Shown in pieces: positions 17,733 through 24,458 of a stretch of 64,000 nucleotides of DNA. The stretch comes from Acidobacteriota bacterium (GTDB taxonomy: Bacteria > Acidobacteriota > Terriglobia > Acidiferrales > UBA7541), in assembly GCA_018268785.1 (NCBI GenBank), contig JAFDVY010000001.1, positions 1-64,000 of the forward strand, written 5' to 3'. A program made the translations under genes and the position numbers. The notes under the pieces were generated by a model. The model did no database searches and was not told where the DNA came from. It saw nothing but the letters and a program-made list of their open reading frames with translations. The first letter of the stretch is position 1. Each line of letters opens with the position of its first letter.

Positions 17733-18380
17733 ATGCAAACAGGGAAACCCCAGCTCCCTTCGACAGAGGCAATCCAGCGAGCTCTCGCGGAATTTCAGGT
17801 TTCCGCTACTTCAGAACAAGTCCTGCAAATTCAACAATATATAGACATTTTATTGCGCTGGAATGAGAAGATGAACCTCACCGCGATTCGCGATCCCCTG
17901 GAGATACTATATCGTCATTTCTGCGAATCCATGTTTGGCACCGTCGTCCTGTCTGTGGAAAAGTGTCGGCTGGCCGACGTAGGCTCTGGAGGCGGCTTTC
18001 CCGGGATTCCAATGAAGATCATTCGCCCAGAAATAGACCTCTTTCTGATCGAATCGAACATGAAAAAGGCGACTTTTCTTACGGAAGTTGTTCGTGAGCT
18101 TAGCCTTACGGGCGTACGTGTCCTCGTCAGCCGTTACGAGGAACTCTCGGAAGAAGTGGCTCCGCTAGACATCGTTTGCTCCAGAGCTGTCGGAGAGTTC
18201 GGTCCGTTTCTCGAGTGGGCCTCACTTCCGGTTATTGGCGCTCAAAAAGTGGGCCTCTGGATCGGGGCACAAGACGCGGAGTCAGTGCGCCGACTGCGAA
18301 CCTGGTCCTGGGAAGAGCCGAAGCCAATTCCACATTCGCTGCGCCGGTTCATTCTGGTCGGAACACGTCCGGCGCAATAG
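17733..18380 (+). CDS. rsmG: 16S rRNA (guanine527-N7)-methyltransferase RsmG
   Basis: The 215-residue protein has the RsmG/GidB signatures LLRWNEKMNLTAIRDP, LADVGSGGGFPGIPMKI (S-adenosylmethionine site, about residues 80-96) and CSRAVGEF. It methylates N7 of G527 in 16S rRNA. In many genomes rsmG lies between mnmG and parA; here it directly precedes the parS cluster and parA, but mnmE and mnmG are missing from the neighbourhood. No clear Shine-Dalgarno precedes ATG 17733. Confidence 0.96.
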   Translation: MQTGKPQLPSTEAIQRALAEFQVSATSEQVLQIQQYIDILLRWNEKMNLTAIRDPLEILYRHFCESMFGTVVLSVEKCRLADVGSGGGFPGIPMKIIRPEIDLFLIESNMKKATFLTEVVRELSLTGVRVLVSRYEELSEEVAPLDIVCSRAVGEFGPFLEWASLPVIGAQKVGLWIGAQDAESVRRLRTWSWEEPKPIPHSLRRFILVGTRPAQ

Positions 18381-18398
18381 ATCTTCCGTGACTCCAAA

Positions 18399-18414
18399 TG
18401 TTTCACGTGGAACA
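18399..18414. promoter_or_regulatory. parS site 1
   Basis: The 16-bp site TGTTTCACGTGGAACA matches the near-universal ParB target TGTTNCACGTGAAACA with one change in the right arm. It is the first of four sites between rsmG and parA. Confidence 0.95.
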
Positions 18415-18458
18415 ATCTCCAAGCGCCAGTCTCATTCCTGTCTCCACCCGCTCCGCTT

Positions 18459-18474
18459 TGTTCCACGTGAAACA
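18459..18474. promoter_or_regulatory. parS site 2
   Basis: The site reads TGTTCCACGTGAAACA, a full match to the ParB consensus. Its centre is 60 bp from that of site 1. Confidence 0.96.
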
Positions 18475-18509
18475 CTTTGGCCTTTAAGCGAGAGCGCATA
18501 CCGAAGGAA

Positions 18510-18525
18510 CGTTCCACGTGGAACA
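18510..18525. promoter_or_regulatory. parS site 3
   Basis: The site reads CGTTCCACGTGGAACA. The first base and one right-arm base deviate from consensus, while the central CCACGTGG palindrome is kept. Its centre is 51 bp from site 2. Confidence 0.9.
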
Positions 18526-18560
18526 CTTTGAAGTACTAGACTCTTCCACAGCCTTCAGTA

Positions 18561-18576
18561 TGTTCCACGTGAAACA
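18561..18576. promoter_or_regulatory. parS site 4
   Basis: The site reads TGTTCCACGTGAAACA, a full match to the consensus and identical to site 2. Its centre is 51 bp from site 3 and about 60 bp upstream of the parA start, so ParB binding may also affect the parAB promoter. Confidence 0.96.
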
Positions 18577-18628
18577 TCTTGCTTCGCACCTCGACCTTTG
18601 CTAAATTTTCGCGGGGTTGGGGGATCGC

Positions 18629-19435
18629 TTGGCTCGTATCATTGCTGTGGCTAACCAGAAAGGCGGGGTCGGCAAAACCACTTCAGCCGTAAATTTGGCC
18701 TCTTGTCTCGCGGCCGCCGACCAACCCACTCTTCTCGTCGACTGTGACTCACAGGCTAACGCAACCGCAGCCATCGGATTCCCAAAAGACCCATCCCGCA
18801 GAACTCTATACCACGCCCTCATTTTGAACGAGCCCTTCGAGAAAATCGTTCAGAAATCGCAAGTTGACCACTTGGATGTCGTCCCCGCCGACAAGAATCT
18901 GGCCGGAGCCGCCGTCGAGCTAGTAACCTCAGAAAACCGTGAATACAGGCTCCAAAGTTTTCTTCGCGAAGTTAAGGATCGCTATCGTTTCATCGTGCTG
19001 GATTGCCCGCCAGCCCTGGATTTGCTTACTTTGAACGCATTAGTTGCAGCCAATTCCGTCCTTGTACCCATCCAATGCGAGTATCTAGCCCTGGAAGGCG
19101 TCTCCGAACTGTTGGACACCTTGATGCGAATTCGCAGAACCTTGAATCCCAGCCTCGAAATCGAGGGAATTCTGCTGACAATGTACGATGAGCGGACGAC
19201 ATTATCGCGTCAGGTGGCAACAGATCTCCGCAGCTTCTTCGGCGCACAAGTCTTTCAGGCTGTAATCCCACGTAACGTCCGTTTGGCGGAAGCGCCTAGT
19301 TTTGGTAAGCCTATTATTTTCTACGATATCCATAGTAAGGGCGCAGAAGGCTATACACAGCTCGCCCAGGAGGTTATCAGCAATGCCGAGAAACGCGTTG
19401 GGGCGGGGGCTCGGAGCGCTCATTCGGGAGCCTGA
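18629..19435 (+). CDS. parA: Chromosome-partitioning ATPase ParA (Soj)
   Basis: The 268-residue protein begins (TTG)ARIIAVANQKGGVGKTT with the deviant Walker A motif at residues 11-18. DCDSQANAT and VLDCPPALDLLTLNAL complete the MinD/ParA ATPase site. ParA forms ATP-dependent gradients on the nucleoid and moves ParB-parS complexes. TTG 18629 is preferred over TTG 18617 because GGGGGA is correctly spaced before it and the family usually starts M-A/G-R-I-I-A. The 3' end overlaps parB by 53 bases. Confidence 0.97.
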   Translation: MARIIAVANQKGGVGKTTSAVNLASCLAAADQPTLLVDCDSQANATAAIGFPKDPSRRTLYHALILNEPFEKIVQKSQVDHLDVVPADKNLAGAAVELVTSENREYRLQSFLREVKDRYRFIVLDCPPALDLLTLNALVAANSVLVPIQCEYLALEGVSELLDTLMRIRRTLNPSLEIEGILLTMYDERTTLSRQVATDLRSFFGAQVFQAVIPRNVRLAEAPSFGKPIIFYDIHSKGAEGYTQLAQEVISNAEKRVGAGARSAHSGA

Positions 19436-20300
19436 AGCTCCTGAAGCTCCAGTTCAACCACAGCAGCCAGTTGCCACGACTTCGCAAGGTGCCGCGGCGG
19501 CTCCTGCACGCGAGCCGGTCGTCAGCGGTCCGCAGCAAATTGATATTGACCTGATCGAGCCGAGTCCCTACCAGCCACGCACGCGCTTCCGCGAGGAAGC
19601 CTTGGACGAATTGGCTCGCTCCATCAAATCCAGCGGAATTATTCAACCTCTCGTTGTTCGGCCAGTCGGCAATCGCTTTCAGCTCATTGCCGGCGAACGT
19701 CGCTGGCGCGCAGCGCAACGCGCAGGAATGGGCAAGGTTTCCGTAATCGTTCGGCAAGTTCCTGATGAACTAGCCCTAGAAATGACGCTGGTCGAAAACA
19801 TCCAGCGCGAAGACCTCAATCCCATCGAAGCAGCGCGCGCATTTGAACGCCTGATGGACGAATTTGAGTTAACCCAGGACTTGGTCGCGGAAAGAACCGG
19901 AAAAGATCGCACTACCGTTGCAAACGCGATTCGCCTCTTGAAACTCGAATCAACCATCCAGGAATGGATCGAAGAAGGCAAACTTAGCGCCGGCCATGGC
20001 CGTGCCCTGTTAGCCGTAGTGGATCCCCAGTTGCGCATGCGCTACGCCCAACGAGCTGCTCGTGGCGGCCTTACCGTGCGGCAAATCGAGCGCTTGGCCT
20101 CTCGTCGCGCGCGTGGCCAGCGTGCTGCCGCTGAAGTCCATGAGGACGCAAATATCAAGGCCGCCTTGGAGGATTTGCAGCGTCACTTGGGCACGAAGAT
20201 CGTTCTTCATCAAAAAACAAAAGTCCGCCCAGGGCAATTGATCCTCGAATACTACGACGATGCCCAGTTGATGGGCCTTTATGATCGTTTGATGAAGTAA
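19383..20300 (+). CDS. parB: Chromosome-partitioning protein ParB (Spo0J)
   Basis: The 305-residue protein starts MPRNALGRGLGALI, the ParB N-terminal ParA-activating peptide. A spacer rich in P, Q and A follows, then the CTPase/ParB-N domain (IDLIEPSPYQPRTRF, IAGERRWRAAQRAG, LVENIQREDLNPIEAA) and a helix-turn-helix (LVAERTGKDRTTVANAIRLL). A C-terminal dimerisation domain completes it. It loads on the parS sites just upstream of parA and spreads as a CTP-dependent clamp. ATG 19383 is fixed by AGGAGG at 19368-19373. Confidence 0.97.
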   Translation: MPRNALGRGLGALIREPEAPEAPVQPQQPVATTSQGAAAAPAREPVVSGPQQIDIDLIEPSPYQPRTRFREEALDELARSIKSSGIIQPLVVRPVGNRFQLIAGERRWRAAQRAGMGKVSVIVRQVPDELALEMTLVENIQREDLNPIEAARAFERLMDEFELTQDLVAERTGKDRTTVANAIRLLKLESTIQEWIEEGKLSAGHGRALLAVVDPQLRMRYAQRAARGGLTVRQIERLASRRARGQRAAAEVHEDANIKAALEDLQRHLGTKIVLHQKTKVRPGQLILEYYDDAQLMGLYDRLMK

Positions 20301-20447
20301 CGCCGCGTCCGCAAAAGTACTCGGCGAAACTCTAGAGAAAAACTGACCGTTCGTTCAGTCATCGGATTCGACACCTCGCGTCGTCGGAATCGTTGACTTG
20401 TTTTTCTCCGCAGATAAAGTGGATATAGTTCGAGTTTGGGGGCATTT

Positions 20448-20861
20448 ATGGCATGGAAGTGGCCGGGATCTGGTAGCAACGGCAAGAGCGAAGAATGGAC
20501 AGGTTTCATCGATCAAGGCGTGACGATGGAAGGTACCCTGACCGTGACCGGAACGTTCCGCATTGACGGTAACGTTAAGGGAAACGTGATCTCCGAACAG
20601 ACTCTGATCCTTGGCGAAAATGCCAAAGTCGAAGGCCAGATTGAAGGGAATCGGGTCGTAATCGCCGGCCGTTATGACGGAGTGATTTTCGCAAAAGGCC
20701 GTGTTGAAATTCAGGCTAAGGGTGTAGTCACCGGCGAAGTTCACTCTCCTTGCCTGGTCATCGATCCAGGTGGGATTTTCGACGGCCGCTGCCACATGCT
20801 CGGTTCGTCGGACGCGTCTTCGACCGTTACGATTCCGATACGAGCCCTAAGCCAAGCTTGA
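20448..20861 (+). CDS. Bactofilin
   Basis: The 137-residue protein is one bactofilin domain: IDQGVTMEGTLTVTGTFRID, GNVKGNVISEQTLILGENAK and AKGVVTGEVHSPCLVIDPGG are successive turns of a right-handed beta-helix. Short unstructured ends flank it. Bactofilins polymerise without nucleotide into membrane- or nucleoid-associated filaments that act as scaffolds. ATG 20448 follows a GGGGG stretch at about seven bases. It lies 147 bases after parB on the same strand; in Myxococcus xanthus bactofilins position ParABS, so a link to chromosome segregation is plausible. Confidence 0.93.
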   Translation: MAWKWPGSGSNGKSEEWTGFIDQGVTMEGTLTVTGTFRIDGNVKGNVISEQTLILGENAKVEGQIEGNRVVIAGRYDGVIFAKGRVEIQAKGVVTGEVHSPCLVIDPGGIFDGRCHMLGSSDASSTVTIPIRALSQA

Positions 20862-20972
20862 GGGCAAAGGTTCTTTCCTGAACGCTTCCACAATTTTCGC
20901 GGGCATTGACACGCCTGCGTGCTCCGTCTATCGTCAAAACTGCAGCTTTTGTCCTCGCAAAAGGATTGCCTA

Positions 20973-22262
20973 GTGAACGTGTTGGTCATTGGCGGCGGCG
21001 GAAGGGAGCACGCCCTCGTCTGGAAATTGCGCGAAAGCCCACGCGTCGAGAAAATTTGGTGCGCCCCAGGAAACGGCGGAATCGCCGCAGAAGCTGAATG
21101 TGTTGCCATCGATCCGGGCGACGTCGCGGGGCTGACCACATTCGCAGAAAAGAACCGTCCGGATCTTACCGTGGTCGGACCCGAGCTTCCCCTTGTAAAC
21201 GGAGTGGCTGACGCATTTCGCGCCAGAAACCTTCCAATTGTTGGTCCTTCCCAAATTGCGTCACAGCTAGAGGGAAGCAAGATTTTCTCAAAAGAATTCC
21301 TGCTTCGGCACAAGATTCCAACGGCAAAACTCTTCGGTACTTTCGAATATCCCGAGGATGCCGCCGCCGCATTGAAAGAAGTTCAGTATCCGCTAGTCAT
21401 GAAGGCGGACGGCCTCTGCGCCGGCAAAGGCGTTGTCCTGGCAACCAACGAGGATGAGGCTCTAGCTTTCATCGATAGCGCCATGCGCAAGAACGAGCTA
21501 GGACCTGCCGGGCGAAAGTTAATGTTCGAAGAAACGCTCGTCGGCGAGGAACTCTCGTTCATTATCCTGACCGACGGCGAGAAATATGCGCCGCTCGTCC
21601 CCACACGAGATCACAAGAGAATCTTTGACGAAAACCGCGGCCCTAACACAGGTGGCATGGGCGCCTTCTCTTTGGACGAATTGCTACCAAATTCACTGCG
21701 TGAAACCATTACCCGCACTGTTGTCGAACCGACCCTGCGCGGCCTTGCTGCTGACGGCATTCGCTATCAAGGCTTCCTCTACATCGGGCTGATGATTACT
21801 TCGGGCGGCCCCAGAGTTCTCGAGTTCAATTGCCGCCTTGGCGATCCGGAAACACAAGCCATCCTGGCGCGGCTCGATTGCGATCTTGCAGAGATTCTTT
21901 ACGATCTGGCTGTGCGTCGATTTGATCCAGCGAAGTTCAGGTGGAAGGCGGGAGCGAGCGTGTGCATTGTTCTTGCATCGGAAGGTTATCCAGGAAAATA
22001 TCCGACGGGAAGACCAATTTCAGGACTAACCGCTTTAGCAGATAAAACCGGTGTAAAGGTTCTTCATGCTGGCACACGGCTTTTTGGCGATGTAATCGCC
22101 ACATCTGGTGGTCGCGTTCTCGGCGTCACAAGTGCGGCCGCAACTCTCGACGAAGCCGTTTCTAGAGCTTATGAGGCAGTGAGTTCGATCAGGTTCGACG
22201 GAATGCAATTCCGCCACGACATCGGTACACAAACCGGTCTGGCACACTCCGCCGGGAATTAG
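20973..22262 (+). CDS. purD: Phosphoribosylamine--glycine ligase (GAR synthetase)
   Basis: The 429-residue protein starts (GTG)NVLVIGGGGREHALVWKL. It contains VVGPELPLVNGVAD, LVMKADGLCAGKGVV (ATP-grasp lysine and loop), FEETLVGEELSFIIL, ENRGPNTGGMGAF and LEFNCRLGDPETQ. These are the complete PurD signatures. It joins phosphoribosylamine and glycine in step two of purine synthesis. GTG 20973 is chosen over an upstream start because AAGGA precedes it and the Rossmann-like N-terminus then begins correctly. It is followed after three bases by a MOSC-domain gene. Confidence 0.97.
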   Translation: MNVLVIGGGGREHALVWKLRESPRVEKIWCAPGNGGIAAEAECVAIDPGDVAGLTTFAEKNRPDLTVVGPELPLVNGVADAFRARNLPIVGPSQIASQLEGSKIFSKEFLLRHKIPTAKLFGTFEYPEDAAAALKEVQYPLVMKADGLCAGKGVVLATNEDEALAFIDSAMRKNELGPAGRKLMFEETLVGEELSFIILTDGEKYAPLVPTRDHKRIFDENRGPNTGGMGAFSLDELLPNSLRETITRTVVEPTLRGLAADGIRYQGFLYIGLMITSGGPRVLEFNCRLGDPETQAILARLDCDLAEILYDLAVRRFDPAKFRWKAGASVCIVLASEGYPGKYPTGRPISGLTALADKTGVKVLHAGTRLFGDVIATSGGRVLGVTSAAATLDEAVSRAYEAVSSIRFDGMQFRHDIGTQTGLAHSAGN

Positions 22263-22265
22263 TCC

Positions 22266-22682
22266 ATGCCCCGCGTTGCACACATTTTTCGAGCGCTCAA
22301 GAAGCGTTTGCCCATGGAACCGCTGCTCGTTGCCAACTTAGTCGAAAATCATGGGGTCGAAGGTTGCGCCCATGCTCGCCCCAACGGCGCAAGGCAAGTG
22401 TTGCTCGTGGACCTGGAAACGCTAAGTGCGATGAATCTTCAGCCAGGCATTATTCGCGAAAACATCACCACCGAAGGGCTCAACGTGAATGGTCTTGCTC
22501 CTGGCCAGCGTTTGCGAGTTGGCCAAACGCTTCTGGAAGTTAGCATGGTCTGCACGCCCTGCGATCAGTTGGAAAAAGTTCGTCCCGGCTTGCGCAGGGA
22601 ACTTTACGGCAGGCGTGGCATGTTGTGCCGGGTGATCGAAGGCGGAACGATCGTTCCCTGCGATTCGATCGAGCGCGTTTAA
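22266..22682 (+). CDS. Small MOSC-domain protein
   Basis: The 138-residue protein is a compact MOSC domain. GCAHARPNGARQVLLVDLETL and GIIRENITTEGLNVNGLAPG form the beta-strand core, and VSMVCTPCDQLEKVRPGL holds the conserved cysteines thought to bind a sulfur or a molybdenum cofactor. MOSC domains transfer sulfur to or from metal centres (as in MOCOS and YiiM). The partner is unknown. It is separated from purD by only three bases, so they are co-transcribed; no molybdenum-cofactor gene is near. Confidence 0.85.
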   Translation: MPRVAHIFRALKKRLPMEPLLVANLVENHGVEGCAHARPNGARQVLLVDLETLSAMNLQPGIIRENITTEGLNVNGLAPGQRLRVGQTLLEVSMVCTPCDQLEKVRPGLRRELYGRRGMLCRVIEGGTIVPCDSIERV

Positions 22683-22691
22683 ATTCCTATT

Positions 22692-23717
22692 TTATTGCGG
22701 GGTCGGGCGCTTCCGCAGGGAAGGCGCTTCCGGCGGCTGATTTTTGTCGTTCTTGTCGACTTTTTCAATCGGCTCTTCCGGCGCCACAATCCAATCAAAT
22801 CCCCGCTGCCCATCCATTTTTCCGATAAAAAAATCCTGCTTGGGATAGAGCAGTGGCACAGCCGCTCGCAGGAATTGCTCCGCTTCGGCAGGCTCCGCTT
22901 TCTGTGCCTGGCCCTTGGCGATCAAGTCGAGCTCCTTTGCCATTTTCTGATCGCTGCGAAACGCGGCAAATCGCGGATCGTTTCCTTCCAGTAGCGTTTG
23001 CAGCGTGGGTGTCTTTTCGTCTGCAGGATAAGCAATTTCCACGATCACTTTGGGCGACTTTTTTTCGGGCGGATAGATCTGCGTGAATCGTGGCCGCAGC
23101 ACGCGCGTCTGCCAGTAATTATCTCTCGTGGTCAGCAGCTCCTGCGTTATGCGGTACTCCACGGTCCACGCTTCCGGACCGTAGTTCTGCGGTCCGTAAC
23201 CAATCACCACCATTTCAAAAATCGGCTGGTCGGCAGGGAAATCGATTTTCCGCCGCAATTGCGCTGCGAGGGGCTGCAATTTCTCCAGAAACGCTGTCCC
23301 CATAATTTCCAGATCGGGATCCGCGTCCCCGTTGTAACTCCCTTCGTAGCGGGAGTCCCGGCCACCGATGCGCTGCATATTGCGGTCAAGCCGAATCGGC
23401 TTGGGGTCCGCTGGCGAACGCCATTCCGATGCGCCAAACAAAATTGCTACATGCTGCCCATCGAGGTCTACGAGTCGCGGCGGCGGCGCCCCCTGTTCGA
23501 CAGGTTGATCAATCGCTGCAAAGAGGATTACGCCATCTTTTGCCACATGTAAGATCACACGCCCACCGGTGAGACTTGTGACAATCTCATCGTCATGCTG
23601 CTGGTTTTGGGCAAACGTAGTTATAGCCGCCGGACCGAGGAAAAAAAGAAGGGCAAAGAGGGACGCGCAGGGCAATTGGTGCCAAAAACCAAACCGGTTG
23701 AGGTGCCCGTAGCCCAC
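22692..23717 (-). CDS. Exported protein of unknown function
   Basis: The protein (about 341 residues) has an N-terminal hydrophobic segment (LFALLFFLGPAAITTFAQ) typical of a signal peptide. A soluble domain with DDEIVTSLTGGRVILHVAKDG and VVIGYGPQNYGPEAWTVEYRI follows, and a highly charged C-terminus ends EKVDKNDKNQPPEAPS. I do not recognise a family. GTG 23717 is a tentative start; the frame stays open upstream but would run into the promoter region of the divergent pentapeptide-repeat gene. It is convergent with the MOSC gene, nine bases apart. Confidence 0.7.
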   Translation of the reverse strand: MGYGHLNRFGFWHQLPCASLFALLFFLGPAAITTFAQNQQHDDEIVTSLTGGRVILHVAKDGVILFAAIDQPVEQGAPPPRLVDLDGQHVAILFGASEWRSPADPKPIRLDRNMQRIGGRDSRYEGSYNGDADPDLEIMGTAFLEKLQPLAAQLRRKIDFPADQPIFEMVVIGYGPQNYGPEAWTVEYRITQELLTTRDNYWQTRVLRPRFTQIYPPEKKSPKVIVEIAYPADEKTPTLQTLLEGNDPRFAAFRSDQKMAKELDLIAKGQAQKAEPAEAEQFLRAAVPLLYPKQDFFIGKMDGQRGFDWIVAPEEPIEKVDKNDKNQPPEAPSLRKRPTPQ

Positions 23718-23819
23718 AATGAAGCCACAGTAGCACACTCGCGTATCGGGATTGCGCGTTTCGCTCGTGCGCCAGATTCCGGTAAAATAGTGGTTGAATC
23801 TTCTGGAAGGAAGTGAACC

Positions 23820-24383
23820 ATGGGTCTCAAGAAGCCCAAATCCGTAAAGCACAACGGTAAGCGTCTCTCAGACATTCTCGGCGCCCACGATAAGTTTTTT
23901 TCAGGTAAGGATGGCGGCGTTCGCGCCGACCTGACTGGAGCCAATCTGAGCGGGACGGACCTCAGCGGCACAAACCTCAGCGGCGCAATTCTGGAAAATG
24001 CAAATCTTGAGGGCTCCGACCTGCGCAAATCCAAACTCGCTCATGCCAACCTGTCTGGGGCCAATCTTCGCAAGGCCGACTTGCGCAACGCGGATTTGAC
24101 CGAAGCCGTTCTCCCGAATGCAAATCTCTCGGAAGCTCAGGCCAGTGGCATCGAGTTCTTTCGCTGCGATATGGCTAATGTGAACTTCCAAAAAGCCAAC
24201 TTGCGCAACACGAATTTCCGCAGCGCAATCCTCAATGGCGCAAATTTCGCCGGGGCCGATCTTGGAGTGGCCATCCTCCGCGAGACCGATCTTTCCCAAG
24301 TCGACCTCTCGGGTCTGGATCTTTCCACGACGCTTTTGCCCCGGGGATACACCGTCGCGGCTGCAAAAAAGACCTCCGCTTGA
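23820..24383 (+). CDS. Pentapeptide-repeat protein
   Basis: The 187-residue protein has about 25 consecutive pentapeptide units of the A(D/N)LXX type (TGANLSGTDLSGTNLSGAIL, then HANLSGANLRKADLRNADL and more) from residue 38 to 170. It thus forms a right-handed quadrilateral beta-helix. A 35-residue charged N-terminus precedes the helix and a short tail TVAAAKKTSA ends it. Some members of this family (Qnr, MfpA) mimic DNA and protect gyrase, but most have no known role and nothing here supports that function. The start is fixed by GGAAGG about eight bases upstream. Confidence 0.93.
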   Translation: MGLKKPKSVKHNGKRLSDILGAHDKFFSGKDGGVRADLTGANLSGTDLSGTNLSGAILENANLEGSDLRKSKLAHANLSGANLRKADLRNADLTEAVLPNANLSEAQASGIEFFRCDMANVNFQKANLRNTNFRSAILNGANFAGADLGVAILRETDLSQVDLSGLDLSTTLLPRGYTVAAAKKTSA

Positions 24384-24458
24384 CTCGTACCGCCGGTGGC
24401 AATCTGCAATCTTGCGTGATAGCCTCACGCTGAAATACGCAAGCCTCTACAGGTCACA

